Origin: an uncultured Bacillaceae bacterium
GTDB taxonomy: Bacteria > Bacillota > Bacilli > Bacillales > Amphibacillaceae
Direction: 5' to 3'
Length of the DNA stretch: 9,578 nt
Assembly: GCA_945639745.1 (NCBI GenBank)
Contig: CALZEK010000039.1
Location: 1-9,578, forward strand
Shown: in pieces, positions 1-7,018 of the stretch
Layout: the number at the start of each line of letters is the position of its first letter
Position numbering within the stretch: position 1 is the first letter of the stretch
The notes under the pieces: generated by a model
What the model saw: only the letters and a program-made list of their open reading frames with translations
Told to the model about the DNA's origin: nothing
Databases searched by the model: none
Position numbers and translations under genes: made by a program

Positions 1-179
1 ATATAATGAATCTTTGTAGGTAAAAGAGAGACTCCTAACCAGAGAATGTCTACCCATCCCGTATGCGTACATGCTAAGACATACCCTTTATTTTTCGGTA
101 CTTTTTCTTTATTATAAACTTTTAGCGAGCCGAATACGTTTAATACTATTTTTACGAAATATCCTGCAATATAGTACAT
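1..179 (-). CDS. plsC: 1-acyl-sn-glycerol-3-phosphate acyltransferase (PlsC-like), 5' part only
   Basis: About 59 N-terminal codons are visible; the gene runs off the left edge. The predicted family transfers an acyl group to lysophosphatidic acid at the cytoplasmic membrane, giving phosphatidic acid for phospholipid synthesis. The main support is THTGWVD at residues 38-44, which fits the catalytic HX4D motif (H39, D44), followed by a hydrophobic stretch, and preceded by a hydrophobic N-terminus (YYIAGYFVKIVLNVFG) and a basic VYNKEKVP segment typical of the family. Two in-frame ATGs exist, at 188-186 and 179-177. The second is preferred because AAAAGGA lies 8 bases upstream of it, while for the first the same purines abut the start. 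A weak TATAAA in 200-215 on the minus strand might be a promoter; no good -35 is seen. The fold call rests on one motif and position, so a related acyltransferase cannot be excluded. Confidence 0.8.
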   Translation of the reverse strand, partial: MYYIAGYFVKIVLNVFGSLKVYNKEKVPKNKGYVLACTHTGWVDILWLGVSLLPTKIHY

Positions 180-228
180 TAAATCCATCCTTTTCTTAAT
201 TTAATCTCTTTATAGTTTACCACGATAA

Positions 229-261
229 AAAAAGAGTCGCATCTCTTATGCGACTCTTTTT
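229..261 (-). terminator. Rho-independent terminator after the glutaredoxin gene
   Basis: A perfect 14-bp inverted repeat (229-242 with 248-261, core AGAGTCGCAT/ATGCGACTCT) encloses a 5-base loop. On the minus strand the stem ends in a run of seven T (233-227). It begins 10 bases after the glutaredoxin stop codon. T-rich sequence also follows on the plus strand, so it could work both ways, but no plus-strand gene is seen. It separates the glutaredoxin transcript from plsC. Confidence 0.9.
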
Positions 262-271
262 ATTTATTTTA

Positions 272-502
272 TTATTTAAGCAAACTTTCAATCTTATTTG
301 GATCAAAGCCTAATACCCATTGACCATTAATATTTGTTTGTGGGACTCCCATTTGTCCCGTTTTTTCTACTAATTCTTGCATAATAGCAGGGTCAGATTG
401 CACATTAATTTCTTTAAATTCAACTTCTTTTTCTTTCAATAAATCTGTAACCATAACACAATATGGACAAGTTTTTGTTGTATATACTTTTATATTATTC
501 AA
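272..502 (-). CDS. Small glutaredoxin-like thiol-disulfide oxidoreductase (YruB/NrdH type)
   Basis: A 76-residue single-domain thioredoxin-fold protein, probably cytosolic. The redox motif is CPYC at residues 12-15, preceded by the first beta strand (IKVYTT). The cis-proline is in TGQMGVPQT (P54), followed by NGQWVLGFDP, which is typical of the small glutaredoxin family often annotated as YruB-like or NrdH-like. Members reduce disulfides or mixed thiol adducts on proteins; the partner here is unknown because no ribonucleotide reductase gene is in view. The start is TTG at 502-500: AGGAGG (511-516) lies 8 bases upstream and there is no ATG near. The gene appears to be monocistronic, between the glmM terminator and its own terminator. 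A TACCC-N4-GGGTA palindrome sits just upstream of the ribosome binding site and suggests control by a CsoR/CstR-type repressor. Confidence 0.88.
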   Translation of the reverse strand: MNNIKVYTTKTCPYCVMVTDLLKEKEVEFKEINVQSDPAIMQELVEKTGQMGVPQTNINGQWVLGFDPNKIESLLK

Positions 503-520
503 TTTGCTACCTCCTCAAAT

Positions 521-534
521 TACCCGCATGGGTA
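521..534 (-). promoter_or_regulatory. Candidate CsoR/CstR-type operator before the glutaredoxin gene
   Basis: The sequence reads TACCC GCAT GGGTA on the plus strand: two 5-bp GC-rich arms around 4 bases in otherwise very AT-rich DNA. It resembles operators of the CsoR/CstR (DUF156) family, which sense copper or persulfide and have TACCC...GGGTA arms. It lies 4 bases upstream of the AGGAGG at 511-516, and a weak -10-like TAATAT (539-534, minus strand) abuts it, so a bound repressor would cover the likely transcription start. The -35 is poor and the promoter placement is inference. No csoR or cstR gene is in the window. Confidence 0.45.
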
Positions 535-594
535 TATTAGCGCTTATTTATTACTATATAACATTTATTTATTTTTTTATAATAATTTGCTCAT

Positions 595-631
595 AAAAAA
601 ATCCTGTTAATGTTTATAAAACACTAACAGG
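595..631 (-). terminator. Terminator of the cdaA-cdaR-glmM operon
   Basis: Inverted repeat 603-615 with 619-631 (CCTGTTA/TAACAGG outer part) and a 3-base loop, followed on the minus strand by A and seven T (601-595). The only irregular position is 610/624, which reads A/C on the plus strand but becomes a G-U pair in the minus-strand RNA. This supports the minus strand as the functional direction. It starts 6 bases after the glmM stop codon. Confidence 0.9.
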
Positions 632-637
632 TCTTTT

Positions 638-1975
638 TTATTTCCTTATGCTTTTAATTACATCCGTTAAATGATTGGTGTATTCTGTACAAACTTCTTT
701 TGTTTCTGCTTCTACCATAACTCTTACTAATGATTCTGTTCCTGATGGACGTACTAACACTCTACCTGACTCACCTAAAGTTTTTTCAACTTTATCTATT
801 TCAGTAATTAATTTATCATCATTTAAAATAGAATATTTATCTTCTACACTTACATTTTTTAATACTTGAGGATATATTTTCATTTCTCCAGCTAATTCAG
901 ATAATTTTTTACCTGTTTCCTTCATCACATTTACAAGCTGAATTCCCGAAAGCATTCCATCACCACCCGTACTATGGTCTAATAAGATAATATGACCTGA
1001 TTGTTCACCGCCTAAATTATAACCATTAGCACGCATTTCTTCCATAACATATCTGTCGCCTACACTTGTTTTAACACTTTTAATATTATTTTCTTCTAAA
1101 GCTTTATAAAAACCAATGTTACTCATAACAGTCGATACGACCGTATTTTCGTTTAATTTACCTGCTTCATTTAAATATTTTGCAAGGATAAACATAATTT
1201 GATCGCCGTCAACAATTTTCCCCTTTTCATCAACTGCAATTAAGCGATCTCCATCTCCATCAAACGCAAGACCTATATCTGCTTCTTTTTCTAGAACTAA
1301 TTCTTGAAGCTTTTCTGGATGTGTTGAACCGACTCCATCATTAATATTGAGGCCAGTTGGGTTATTACCCATAGTAAATATTTCCGCTTCTAAATCAGCA
1401 AATAAATGCGGTGCTAAGCTTGAAGTAGCACCATTTGCACAATCTAAGGCTATATTTATATTCTCAAATTCATTATTTACTGTCTCTTTTAAATAAGATA
1501 AATATTTCTGACTTCCTTCAAAATAATTATTAACTGCACCAATATCACTACCAATTGGTCGTGGTAAATTATCTTCTTCATTCATTAGTTCTTCAATTTT
1601 TTCTTCTTCACTGTCTGTTAATTTATAACCATTTGGACCAAATATCTTGATACCATTATCATCTACTGGATTGTGAGATGCTGATATCATAACACCCATT
1701 TCTGCATTCATCACTTTCGACAAATATGCAACTCCTGGTGTTGATATGACGCCTAAACGCATCACTTCGACTCCGACTGATAAAAATCCTGCAATTAATG
1801 CTCCTTCAAACATATGAGCTGATATGCGTGAATCATTTCCAATTAACACTTTAGCTTTTTTATCTTCTTTTGAAAATAAATTACCACTTATTCTTGCAAG
1901 CTTATATGCTATTTCGGGCGTTAAATCTTTGTTAGCTATACCTCTTACGCCATCTGTTCCAAAGTATTTTTTCAA
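638..1975 (-). CDS. glmM: Phosphoglucosamine mutase
   Basis: Converts glucosamine-6-phosphate to glucosamine-1-phosphate for UDP-GlcNAc and hence peptidoglycan and wall polymers. At 445 residues it is full length for the family. Visible elements in order are FGTDGVRG (5-12), the phosphoserine loop SASHNP with catalytic S100 (98-103), the Mg2+ loop DGDGDR (239-244), the sugar-specificity loop GGEQSGH (322-328) and the phosphate-binding loop RPSGTE (409-414). The residue after this last motif is Ser415, where relatives I know have Pro. The start is TTG at 1975-1973, with AAAGGAGAGG ending 5 bases upstream; the N-terminus MKKYFGTDG matches the usual family start, so TTG is credible. The gene is last in cdaA-cdaR-glmM, 46 bases after cdaR. 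GlmM is known to bind and inhibit CdaA in other Bacillota. Confidence 0.97.
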   Translation of the reverse strand: MKKYFGTDGVRGIANKDLTPEIAYKLARISGNLFSKEDKKAKVLIGNDSRISAHMFEGALIAGFLSVGVEVMRLGVISTPGVAYLSKVMNAEMGVMISASHNPVDDNGIKIFGPNGYKLTDSEEEKIEELMNEEDNLPRPIGSDIGAVNNYFEGSQKYLSYLKETVNNEFENINIALDCANGATSSLAPHLFADLEAEIFTMGNNPTGLNINDGVGSTHPEKLQELVLEKEADIGLAFDGDGDRLIAVDEKGKIVDGDQIMFILAKYLNEAGKLNENTVVSTVMSNIGFYKALEENNIKSVKTSVGDRYVMEEMRANGYNLGGEQSGHIILLDHSTGGDGMLSGIQLVNVMKETGKKLSELAGEMKIYPQVLKNVSVEDKYSILNDDKLITEIDKVEKTLGESGRVLVRPSGTESLVRVMVEAETKEVCTEYTNHLTDVIKSIRK

Positions 1976-2021
1976 TTTTACCTCTCCTTTTACTTACTCA
2001 AAACTTAAAAAATAACCTCTC

Positions 2022-2984
2022 TTACTCTTCCAGTTCTACATTAACTTTAATTTTCTTTTGCGAAATAACAATTTCTTCAGGTGTTTCTATGTCCACAGTC
2101 ACTTCTTTTGATTCAGTTATTTCTGATAAATCAATGGGTTTAGAATTTAATTTATCAATTTTATCAATTTCAGCTTCTTTACCATAAATCTTAATTTTTT
2201 CAATTTCTGGAGTTACCGATTTTAATGTTAAATCATTGGGTAACTTTCCGGTTGTTGGTATTTCAAGATCAACTTCTTTACTTGGCCTTTCAATCTCAAC
2301 TGAAGCAACTACTGTTTCAGGTCTTACGCTTACTTGTAATTTTTTTCCTTGACTATCATAAACATTTACTGGTAATTCTCGATTTTTAATTGATTCTTTT
2401 TCATTTGAAACATCAATAAATACTTTAACTAATGAAATTTCTTTTAACATTGCTTTTGAACTCACTATTGTTACTTCATCTACATTAAGTTCTGGTTGTT
2501 TTATTTCATAATCTTTTGGTACTAAATCTTCATTAATTAATTCTACTTCAATTCTATGTGTACCTGTTGCTCTTTCTTCAATTGTTACATCTATTTCTTT
2601 TGGTTCAATATAAGCTGTCAATTCTTTAGGTATATTTTCATGTTCAATTTCGACTGTATGTGTACCTTCTTCGTATTCAGTTAAATTCACAAATAGAGTG
2701 AAGTTTTTCTGTCTGACGACTGGTGTTAAAATACTTACAGCCCCCTCTAAAGATACATCTACTTCTTCAGGTACTCCGCTAACAACATATTTATCAGAGT
2801 CTATCTTTACATTTACAGGCATTCCTTCTAATAATTCTACTTCTTTTTGTGTTCCAGAAAAGATCGGTTTATTATCTTCTGGGTTATCTACTTCGACTTC
2901 GATTGTCACAAAGACATAAAGTAATATTGCAAAAGCAAGAGAAATAATCCGGACAAACCATTTACTTTGGAACCAACTATCCAT
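2022..2984 (-). CDS. cdaR: CdaA regulatory protein, YbbR-domain membrane protein
   Basis: CdaR (YbbR) is a single-pass protein that modulates the diadenylate cyclase CdaA. One N-terminal membrane helix is visible (residues about 10-28 of the chosen form, IISLAFAILLYVFV), after which the chain is extracytoplasmic and rich in beta-strand, Val, Glu and Lys. Three consecutive YbbR-like repeats can be picked out at roughly 50-135, 140-232 and 236-318, each with the ...PEEVDVSLEG/PEEVTI-like strand pattern; the borders are approximate. Two in-frame starts exist. ATG at 2990 has its purine tract directly abutting it; ATG at 2984 has AAAGGG seven bases upstream and gives MDSWFQSKW, like other YbbR N-termini, so 2984 is chosen (320 residues). 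The start lies inside the end of cdaA (8-base overlap), implying translational coupling. Confidence 0.92.
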   Translation of the reverse strand: MDSWFQSKWFVRIISLAFAILLYVFVTIEVEVDNPEDNKPIFSGTQKEVELLEGMPVNVKIDSDKYVVSGVPEEVDVSLEGAVSILTPVVRQKNFTLFVNLTEYEEGTHTVEIEHENIPKELTAYIEPKEIDVTIEERATGTHRIEVELINEDLVPKDYEIKQPELNVDEVTIVSSKAMLKEISLVKVFIDVSNEKESIKNRELPVNVYDSQGKKLQVSVRPETVVASVEIERPSKEVDLEIPTTGKLPNDLTLKSVTPEIEKIKIYGKEAEIDKIDKLNSKPIDLSEITESKEVTVDIETPEEIVISQKKIKVNVELEE

Positions 2985-3798
2985 TTTCATTCCCTTTCTT
3001 CTTATCTGACTTTACCTCATTTTGTTTTGAGCCATCTTTTAAGTTGTTAATTAAAAATTGCTTCAATTGATCTCCATCTAAATCTCGTAGTAATTCACCT
3101 GTTTTAGAACAAGATATAGCACCTGTTTCTTCTGAAACAATTATCGTTAGTGCATCTGTTACTTCACTAATCCCTAATGCAGCACGATGTCTTGTTCCTA
3201 ATTCTTTAGAAATAAACTCACTTTCTGATAATGGTAAATAACACGCTGCCGCTACTATTTTATTTTGCTTAATAATGACAGCACCATCATGAAGAGGTGT
3301 GTTTGGTGTAAATATGTTAGTCAATAACTGACTTGTTAAAACACCATCTATCGGTGTACCTGTTTCTGCATAATCATCTATCCCAGTTTCTTGTTCAATC
3401 GTAATTAAAGCACCGATTCTTCTTTTAGCCATATATTCGGTTGATGAAACTATTGAATCGATTGTTTCATCAATTTTTTCTTCTTCTGACTTCCCACTTC
3501 TTGTAAAAATACTTCCCCGACCAAGTTGTTCAAGAGCTCGTCTGAGTTCGGGTTGGAATAATATGATAATAACCAAGAATCCCCATAGTATCGCTTGGTT
3601 AGTCAACCACTGAATTGTATGTAAATTAAGTACGATACTAAGCACCCACACAACGACTACTACAAAAATACCTTTTAATAGTTGGATTGCTTTTGTACCA
3701 CGAATAATCATAATTAATTTATATAGAACATACCACACGAGAGCTATATCTATACCAATTCTTAATATATTTATTAGACTAAATCCCTCAGTTAGCAT
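2977..3798 (-). CDS. cdaA: Membrane diadenylate cyclase, c-di-AMP synthase
   Basis: CdaA (DacA) makes cyclic di-AMP from two ATP. The 273-residue protein has three predicted N-terminal membrane helices (about 8-30, 40-57 and 66-82), then a cytoplasmic DAC domain (about 85-245). The signature residues are present: DGA at 171-173 and GTRHRAA at 201-207, the ATP and metal binding motifs of DAC enzymes. A charged, Lys-rich tail follows (KQNEVKSDKKKGNENG). The start ATG at 3798-3796 has AAGGAAG about 9 bases upstream. It is the first gene of cdaA-cdaR-glmM, with an extended -10 promoter in front, and its 3' end overlaps cdaR. The family arrangement lets CdaR outside and GlmM inside tune c-di-AMP production, which controls potassium and osmolyte transport and affects wall integrity. 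Confidence 0.97.
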   Translation of the reverse strand: MLTEGFSLINILRIGIDIALVWYVLYKLIMIIRGTKAIQLLKGIFVVVVVWVLSIVLNLHTIQWLTNQAILWGFLVIIILFQPELRRALEQLGRGSIFTRSGKSEEEKIDETIDSIVSSTEYMAKRRIGALITIEQETGIDDYAETGTPIDGVLTSQLLTNIFTPNTPLHDGAVIIKQNKIVAAACYLPLSESEFISKELGTRHRAALGISEVTDALTIIVSEETGAISCSKTGELLRDLDGDQLKQFLINNLKDGSKQNEVKSDKKKGNENG

Positions 3799-3844
3799 GT
3801 GTACACTTCCTTTTCATCTTCATTAATTTTTCTCATATAATTTC

Positions 3845-3853
3845 ATTATAGCA
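3845..3853 (-). promoter_or_regulatory. Extended -10 promoter of cdaA-cdaR-glmM
   Basis: On the minus strand TGC TATAAT gives a perfect -10 (3850-3845) with an upstream TGn extension (3853-3851). No good -35 is seen at 16-18 bases (TTAGGG at best), which is common for extended -10 promoters. Transcription would start near 3838, leaving a leader of about 40 bases. The arginase terminator lies just upstream, so this promoter is needed to express the operon. Confidence 0.65.
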
Positions 3854-3904
3854 TATTTTAAGCAGTTCCCTAAACAAATTAAAAAATGATCCTTTCAAAG
3901 TAAC

Positions 3905-3947
3905 TTATTTTCATAATAAAAATCACGTCATTTATTTTCATAATAAA
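3905..3947. repeat. 16-base direct repeat at the arginase terminator
   Basis: TTATTTTCATAATAAA occurs exactly at 3905-3920 and again at 3932-3947, 27 bases apart. Each copy is itself a small hairpin (TTATT-ttcat-AATAA). The second copy forms the tip of the terminator; the first lies just past it in the direction of transcription. A local duplication or slippage event is likely; no function is known. Confidence 0.75.
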
Positions 3948-3960
3948 TGACGTGATTTTT
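3918..3960 (-). terminator. Strong terminator of arginase, overlapping its stop codon
   Basis: A perfect 19-bp inverted repeat, 3918-3936 with 3942-3960 (core AATCACGTCATTTATT and its complement), has a 5-base loop, and the minus strand continues as TTTTTATTATG. The first two bases of the stem belong to the arginase TAA stop (3961-3959). This insulates cdaA from arginase and any mevalonate operon read-through. Confidence 0.92.
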
Positions 3961-4846
3961 ACTTCAATTTCTCACCCATAAGCGAACTGATTAAACCAAC
4001 GGTTATATTCACTGTTTTGCTTTTTACGTCTAACATTGGGTTTACTTCAACAAATTCAGCTGAAGTAATCAATCCTGAGTCTGATAATAATTCCATTGTT
4101 AAATGACTTTCTCGGTAGGTTAACCCTCCTGGTACAGGCGTGCCAACTCCAGGAGCCTCGATTGGATCAAGCCCATCTAAGTCAAAACTTAAATGAATGC
4201 CATCGGTTTTGTCTTTCAAGTAATTTAGCGTTTCTGAAATAACAGTTGGCATGCCTAGTAAATCAATTTCATGCATTGTATATGTCTTAATTTTTAAATC
4301 TTTTATTATCTGCTTTTCTGCCGTATCTAAATCACGTATTCCAATTAAAACTATATTTTCTGGTTTTACTTTTGGAGAGGATGCTAAGATATTTGTCAAT
4401 TCGGGATGACCCATCCCTAAACTTGCTGCTAGTGGCATCCCATGAATATTCCCTGATGGTGATGTTTCAGGGGTGTTAATATCTCCATGGGCATCGTACC
4501 AAATGACTCCTAAATTATCATAATGTGGATAAAGCCCAGCAAGTGTGCCAATTGCAATACTATGATCTCCTCCAAGAATGATAGGATATTGGCCTTTTTT
4601 AACTTCTTGATTAACAGTCTTTGCTAATTGTTCATTTACTGAAGCGATTTCTGACAAATGAGTTAGATTTTCTGTTTTATCTTCTTTAGGTATCTCAATA
4701 TTACCCAAGTCACTAATGTCATAATTTAATGATTCAAGTCGTTCTCTTACACCTGCGTAACGAATCGCGCTTGGTCCCATATCAACACCTTTAATTTTTT
4801 GACCAAGATGCATTGGCACGCCAATAAGTGAAATTTTTCGAGTCAT
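3959..4846 (-). CDS. rocF: Arginase
   Basis: Hydrolyses arginine to ornithine and urea; a cytosolic Mn2+ enzyme of the ureohydrolase fold. The 295-residue length is normal for bacterial arginase. The metal ligands are all visible: H95 in GGDHS (92-96), D118, H120 and D122 in DAHGD, and D222 and D224 in FDLDGLDP. The arginase-type substrate loop is SGNIHGMP (131-138, H135), which argues against agmatinase or formimidoylglutamase, and the glutamate of EFVEVNP (E267) is present. The start ATG (4846-4844) follows AGGAGG (4853-4858) by 6 bases. It sits between the mevalonate operon and cdaA and has its own promoter and terminator. No other arginine gene (rocD, urease, transport) is in view. Staphylococcus also has an arginase gene next to the cdaA group. 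Confidence 0.95.
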   Translation of the reverse strand: MTRKISLIGVPMHLGQKIKGVDMGPSAIRYAGVRERLESLNYDISDLGNIEIPKEDKTENLTHLSEIASVNEQLAKTVNQEVKKGQYPIILGGDHSIAIGTLAGLYPHYDNLGVIWYDAHGDINTPETSPSGNIHGMPLAASLGMGHPELTNILASSPKVKPENIVLIGIRDLDTAEKQIIKDLKIKTYTMHEIDLLGMPTVISETLNYLKDKTDGIHLSFDLDGLDPIEAPGVGTPVPGGLTYRESHLTMELLSDSGLITSAEFVEVNPMLDVKSKTVNITVGLISSLMGEKLK

Positions 4847-4865
4847 TTCATCCCTCCTCTTTTAT

Positions 4866-4895
4866 ATTATAACCGTTTAAAAGGAATTGATTCAA
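4866..4895 (-). promoter_or_regulatory. Promoter of arginase
   Basis: Reading the minus strand, TTGAAT (4895-4890) is separated by 18 bases from a perfect TATAAT (4871-4866). Transcription would start near 4859, giving a very short leader of about 13 bases with the AGGAGG at its 5' end. There is no clear terminator between mvaK2 and this promoter, so arginase may also be read from the mevalonate operon. Confidence 0.6.
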
Positions 4896-4902
4896 CTCGA
4901 CA

Positions 4903-4920
4903 TAAAAATGTATATTCATG
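4903..4920 (-). promoter_or_regulatory. Possible ARG box upstream of the arginase promoter
   Basis: The minus strand reads CATGAATATACATTTTTA. Against the Bacillus ARG box consensus as I recall it (CATGAATAAAAATKCAAK), 12 of 18 positions agree, including the first eight; the second half is poor. It lies 7 bases upstream of the -35, centred near -52, where an ArgR/AhrC activator could act on a catabolic gene. AT-rich DNA makes chance matches likely. Confidence 0.25.
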
Positions 4921-4923
4921 CAT

Positions 4924-5994
4924 TTATTTAACGTATATTGTTAAATTCAAAGGCGTAATACCATGTTGTTTCCAGTTTTCTTTTAATTCATTTTCATCTG
5001 ATTGTGTTGGAATAAAAGCAATGCCACAATCACCACCACCAGCTCCTGACAATTTACCCGCTCCTAATGATTGTTTTGCACTAATACTTAACTGGTTAAG
5101 TTTTTTAGTTTCTATTTCTACCTCTGCTCGTTTACCTACTGTAGAAAGTGCTTGACGATTTAATTCTATTCCTGTGAAAACATCAGATTGATTAGCTGTT
5201 TTAAAACCTTTTAAAATATATTCAACAGCTTCCTCACTTGAATTTAAGAATCTTTTATAATCAATCACATTAGTTTCTTTTAACTTTCTTAATTGATTAA
5301 CTAAGCTTTTTGTCGATGCAGGTGAACCCGTCCAACCTACAACCAACTGAATATCATCAGGTAAAGTTAATTGATTGATTGATAAATATTCCCAATCAAT
5401 TTCTATTAATTCACTTATACTATTGGAATTTTTATAAGCATCTAATAACCATTCAGCTTGAAATGAAGTATATTCAATCATTCCTGTAAAGGCAGATGCT
5501 GCTATATCGGCTCCTGAACCATTGCCTTGCGTAATGACATGAGCAAGTGAAGCTAATTTAAATGTAAGCATTTCTGTATACTGTTCAGGCATGAATTTTT
5601 TAAGTAGTGCTTCGACAACGCTTGTTACAACAGCTGCACTTGAACCAAGCCCATATTTTCTACCTTTGGTGTCAGCAAGTTCGCTTTTTACACTTATATT
5701 AATCGGAGTTATCTTATAATTATTTTCAGATAAATATTTATATGTTATTTTCATCGCCATTTCAACAAAACGTGTTGCTTTTGATGCTTTTGGCATTTTA
5801 AAGTGTGCTGATTTATAAGACCAAGATAAATGCCATAAATTAAAATTAACTAAATTAAGGCTGTTTTTTTTCGCATCCTCTACAGTAACGTAAACAAAAC
5901 GATCTACTGCCGTTACAATTAGTTTGTAATCAGGTTCTAAAACAGCAAATTCTCCCGCAATCATCAACTTTCCAGGCGTTTTAACTTTAATCAT
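4924..5994 (-). CDS. mvaK2: Phosphomevalonate kinase
   Basis: Phosphorylates mevalonate-5-phosphate to the diphosphate, third of the four mevalonate steps encoded here. It is a 356-residue GHMP kinase, normal for the bacterial enzyme. Visible motifs are the N-terminal PGKLMIAGEFAVLEP (7-21), the ATP-binding GLGSSAAV (115-122), GSGADIAAS (159-167) with D163, the WTGSPAST segment (221-228) typical of phosphomevalonate kinase, and the C-terminal GHMP motif KLSGAGGGDCG (314-324). The WTGSPAST segment and KLMIAGEFAVLEP separate it from mevalonate kinase. The ATG at 5994-5992 lies 13 bases after mvaD; the ribosome site TAGGAG contains the mvaD stop codon, so translation is probably coupled. It is the last gene of the mevalonate operon; only a weak AAATG/CATTT hairpin follows. 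Confidence 0.96.
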   Translation of the reverse strand: MIKVKTPGKLMIAGEFAVLEPDYKLIVTAVDRFVYVTVEDAKKNSLNLVNFNLWHLSWSYKSAHFKMPKASKATRFVEMAMKITYKYLSENNYKITPINISVKSELADTKGRKYGLGSSAAVVTSVVEALLKKFMPEQYTEMLTFKLASLAHVITQGNGSGADIAASAFTGMIEYTSFQAEWLLDAYKNSNSISELIEIDWEYLSINQLTLPDDIQLVVGWTGSPASTKSLVNQLRKLKETNVIDYKRFLNSSEEAVEYILKGFKTANQSDVFTGIELNRQALSTVGKRAEVEIETKKLNQLSISAKQSLGAGKLSGAGGGDCGIAFIPTQSDENELKENWKQHGITPLNLTIYVK

Positions 5995-6007
5995 GATTAA
6001 ACAACTC

Positions 6008-6985
6008 CTATAAGTATGATATTCCTGCTCCTACACGACTTAAAATGACATCTGACACATCTGTGGTTTCCCTTAATGTTTGTTCAACAATTGCTTCATT
6101 TTCTGGTTGATAAAGTACTTTCACATTCGGCCCGGCATCAATTGTAAAGTATGCTGGAATATCTTTTTTACGTAAGTTTTGTACTGTTTGCATGACACGC
6201 ATTGTAGCATCTGTCCAATATGTAAAGGGTGGTTTAGCTCCTAAGGTAGTCGCATGCATTTTTAAACAGTTTGCTTCTGCAACGGCACCTACGCGATTAA
6301 AATCTTTTTCTTTAATCCCGGCTTTAATTTCAGTTAAATCTGCTGGAATACCAGATAACCAGCCATCATAAAATTCTGAGGTTTCAACAGTGCGTTTCAT
6401 ACCTACACGACTTGAGATCTCTTTTTCTGTTTCATTTAAAACAACAGCAGCGACACGAATATCCCAATGCTCTTGGGGTTCGATTGCTACTGCATATGAA
6501 TCAGAGCCATCTTCTTTATTTCCTTTTTCCCATTCAACAAAACCGCCATAAATCGATCTACAAGCTGAACCTGAACCTTGTCTTGTTAATTTTGATAATT
6601 CAACATCTGATACTTCTATCTTTGCAGCTTTTGTCGCTGCAGCTGCAAGTGCAGCAAAACCAGAGGCCGATGACGCAAATCCTGCCGCTGTGGGAACCGC
6701 ATTTGTTGAATTAACTCTAGCAAATAAGTTTCCTAATTGACCATATTTTCGAATTAAATTAAGATACTCAGTGACACGTTCATAAGCAACCCCTGTTATT
6801 TCTTGTCCGTCTAATATAAATTCATCTTTAGTCAACGCTTTATCGTATTCAACTGTTGTTTCAGTATAAAAACCATCTAAAGTGACTGATAAACTATTAT
6901 TTGTAGGTAAAATTAATGCATCATTTCTTTTACCCCAGTATTTTATTAAAGCAATATTTGTATGTGCTTTAGCTGTTGCTTTCAT
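6008..6985 (-). CDS. mvaD: Diphosphomevalonate decarboxylase
   Basis: ATP-dependent decarboxylation of mevalonate diphosphate to isopentenyl diphosphate, the building block for undecaprenyl phosphate and menaquinone side chains. The 325-residue length is typical. Visible motifs in order are AHTNIALIKYWGKR (7-20), LPTNNSLSVTL (26-36), the phosphate-binding PTAAGFASSASG (98-109), RQGSGSACRSIYGGFVEW (135-152) with the conserved active-site Arg143, and TIDAGPNVKVL (281-291) with catalytic Asp283, at the same number as I recall in the staphylococcal enzymes. The ATG (6985-6983) has AGGAGG 10 bases upstream. It is third in mvaA-mvaK1-mvaD-mvaK2; a strong hairpin lies in the 72-base gap from mvaK1, so expression relative to mvaK1 may be adjusted there. 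Confidence 0.97.
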   Translation of the reverse strand: MKATAKAHTNIALIKYWGKRNDALILPTNNSLSVTLDGFYTETTVEYDKALTKDEFILDGQEITGVAYERVTEYLNLIRKYGQLGNLFARVNSTNAVPTAAGFASSASGFAALAAAATKAAKIEVSDVELSKLTRQGSGSACRSIYGGFVEWEKGNKEDGSDSYAVAIEPQEHWDIRVAAVVLNETEKEISSRVGMKRTVETSEFYDGWLSGIPADLTEIKAGIKEKDFNRVGAVAEANCLKMHATTLGAKPPFTYWTDATMRVMQTVQNLRKKDIPAYFTIDAGPNVKVLYQPENEAIVEQTLRETTDVSDVILSRVGAGISYL

Positions 6986-7018
6986 ATAAAAATCCCCTCC
7001 TAAGTTATTTTCCCTTAT

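Noticed and set aside
675..869. 64-codon plus-strand open frame within glmM
   Set aside because: Shadow of the conserved C-terminal part of GlmM; no independent coding evidence. The same holds for the plus-strand frames at 1824-2015, 2698-2919 and 7146-7343.
3799..3806. GTGTACAC palindrome next to the cdaA start codon
   Set aside because: An 8-base palindrome occurs by chance at this length, and it matches no operator I know.
4896..4930. Possible terminator after mvaK2 (AAATG/CATTT hairpin with a short T run)
   Set aside because: The stem is only 5 A/T-rich pairs with a 10-base loop, too weak to call in such AT-rich DNA.
6412..6714. 100-codon open frame on the plus strand, rich in Leu and Gln
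   Set aside because: It is antisense to the well-supported mvaD gene, has low-complexity composition, no ribosome site and no recognisable domain.
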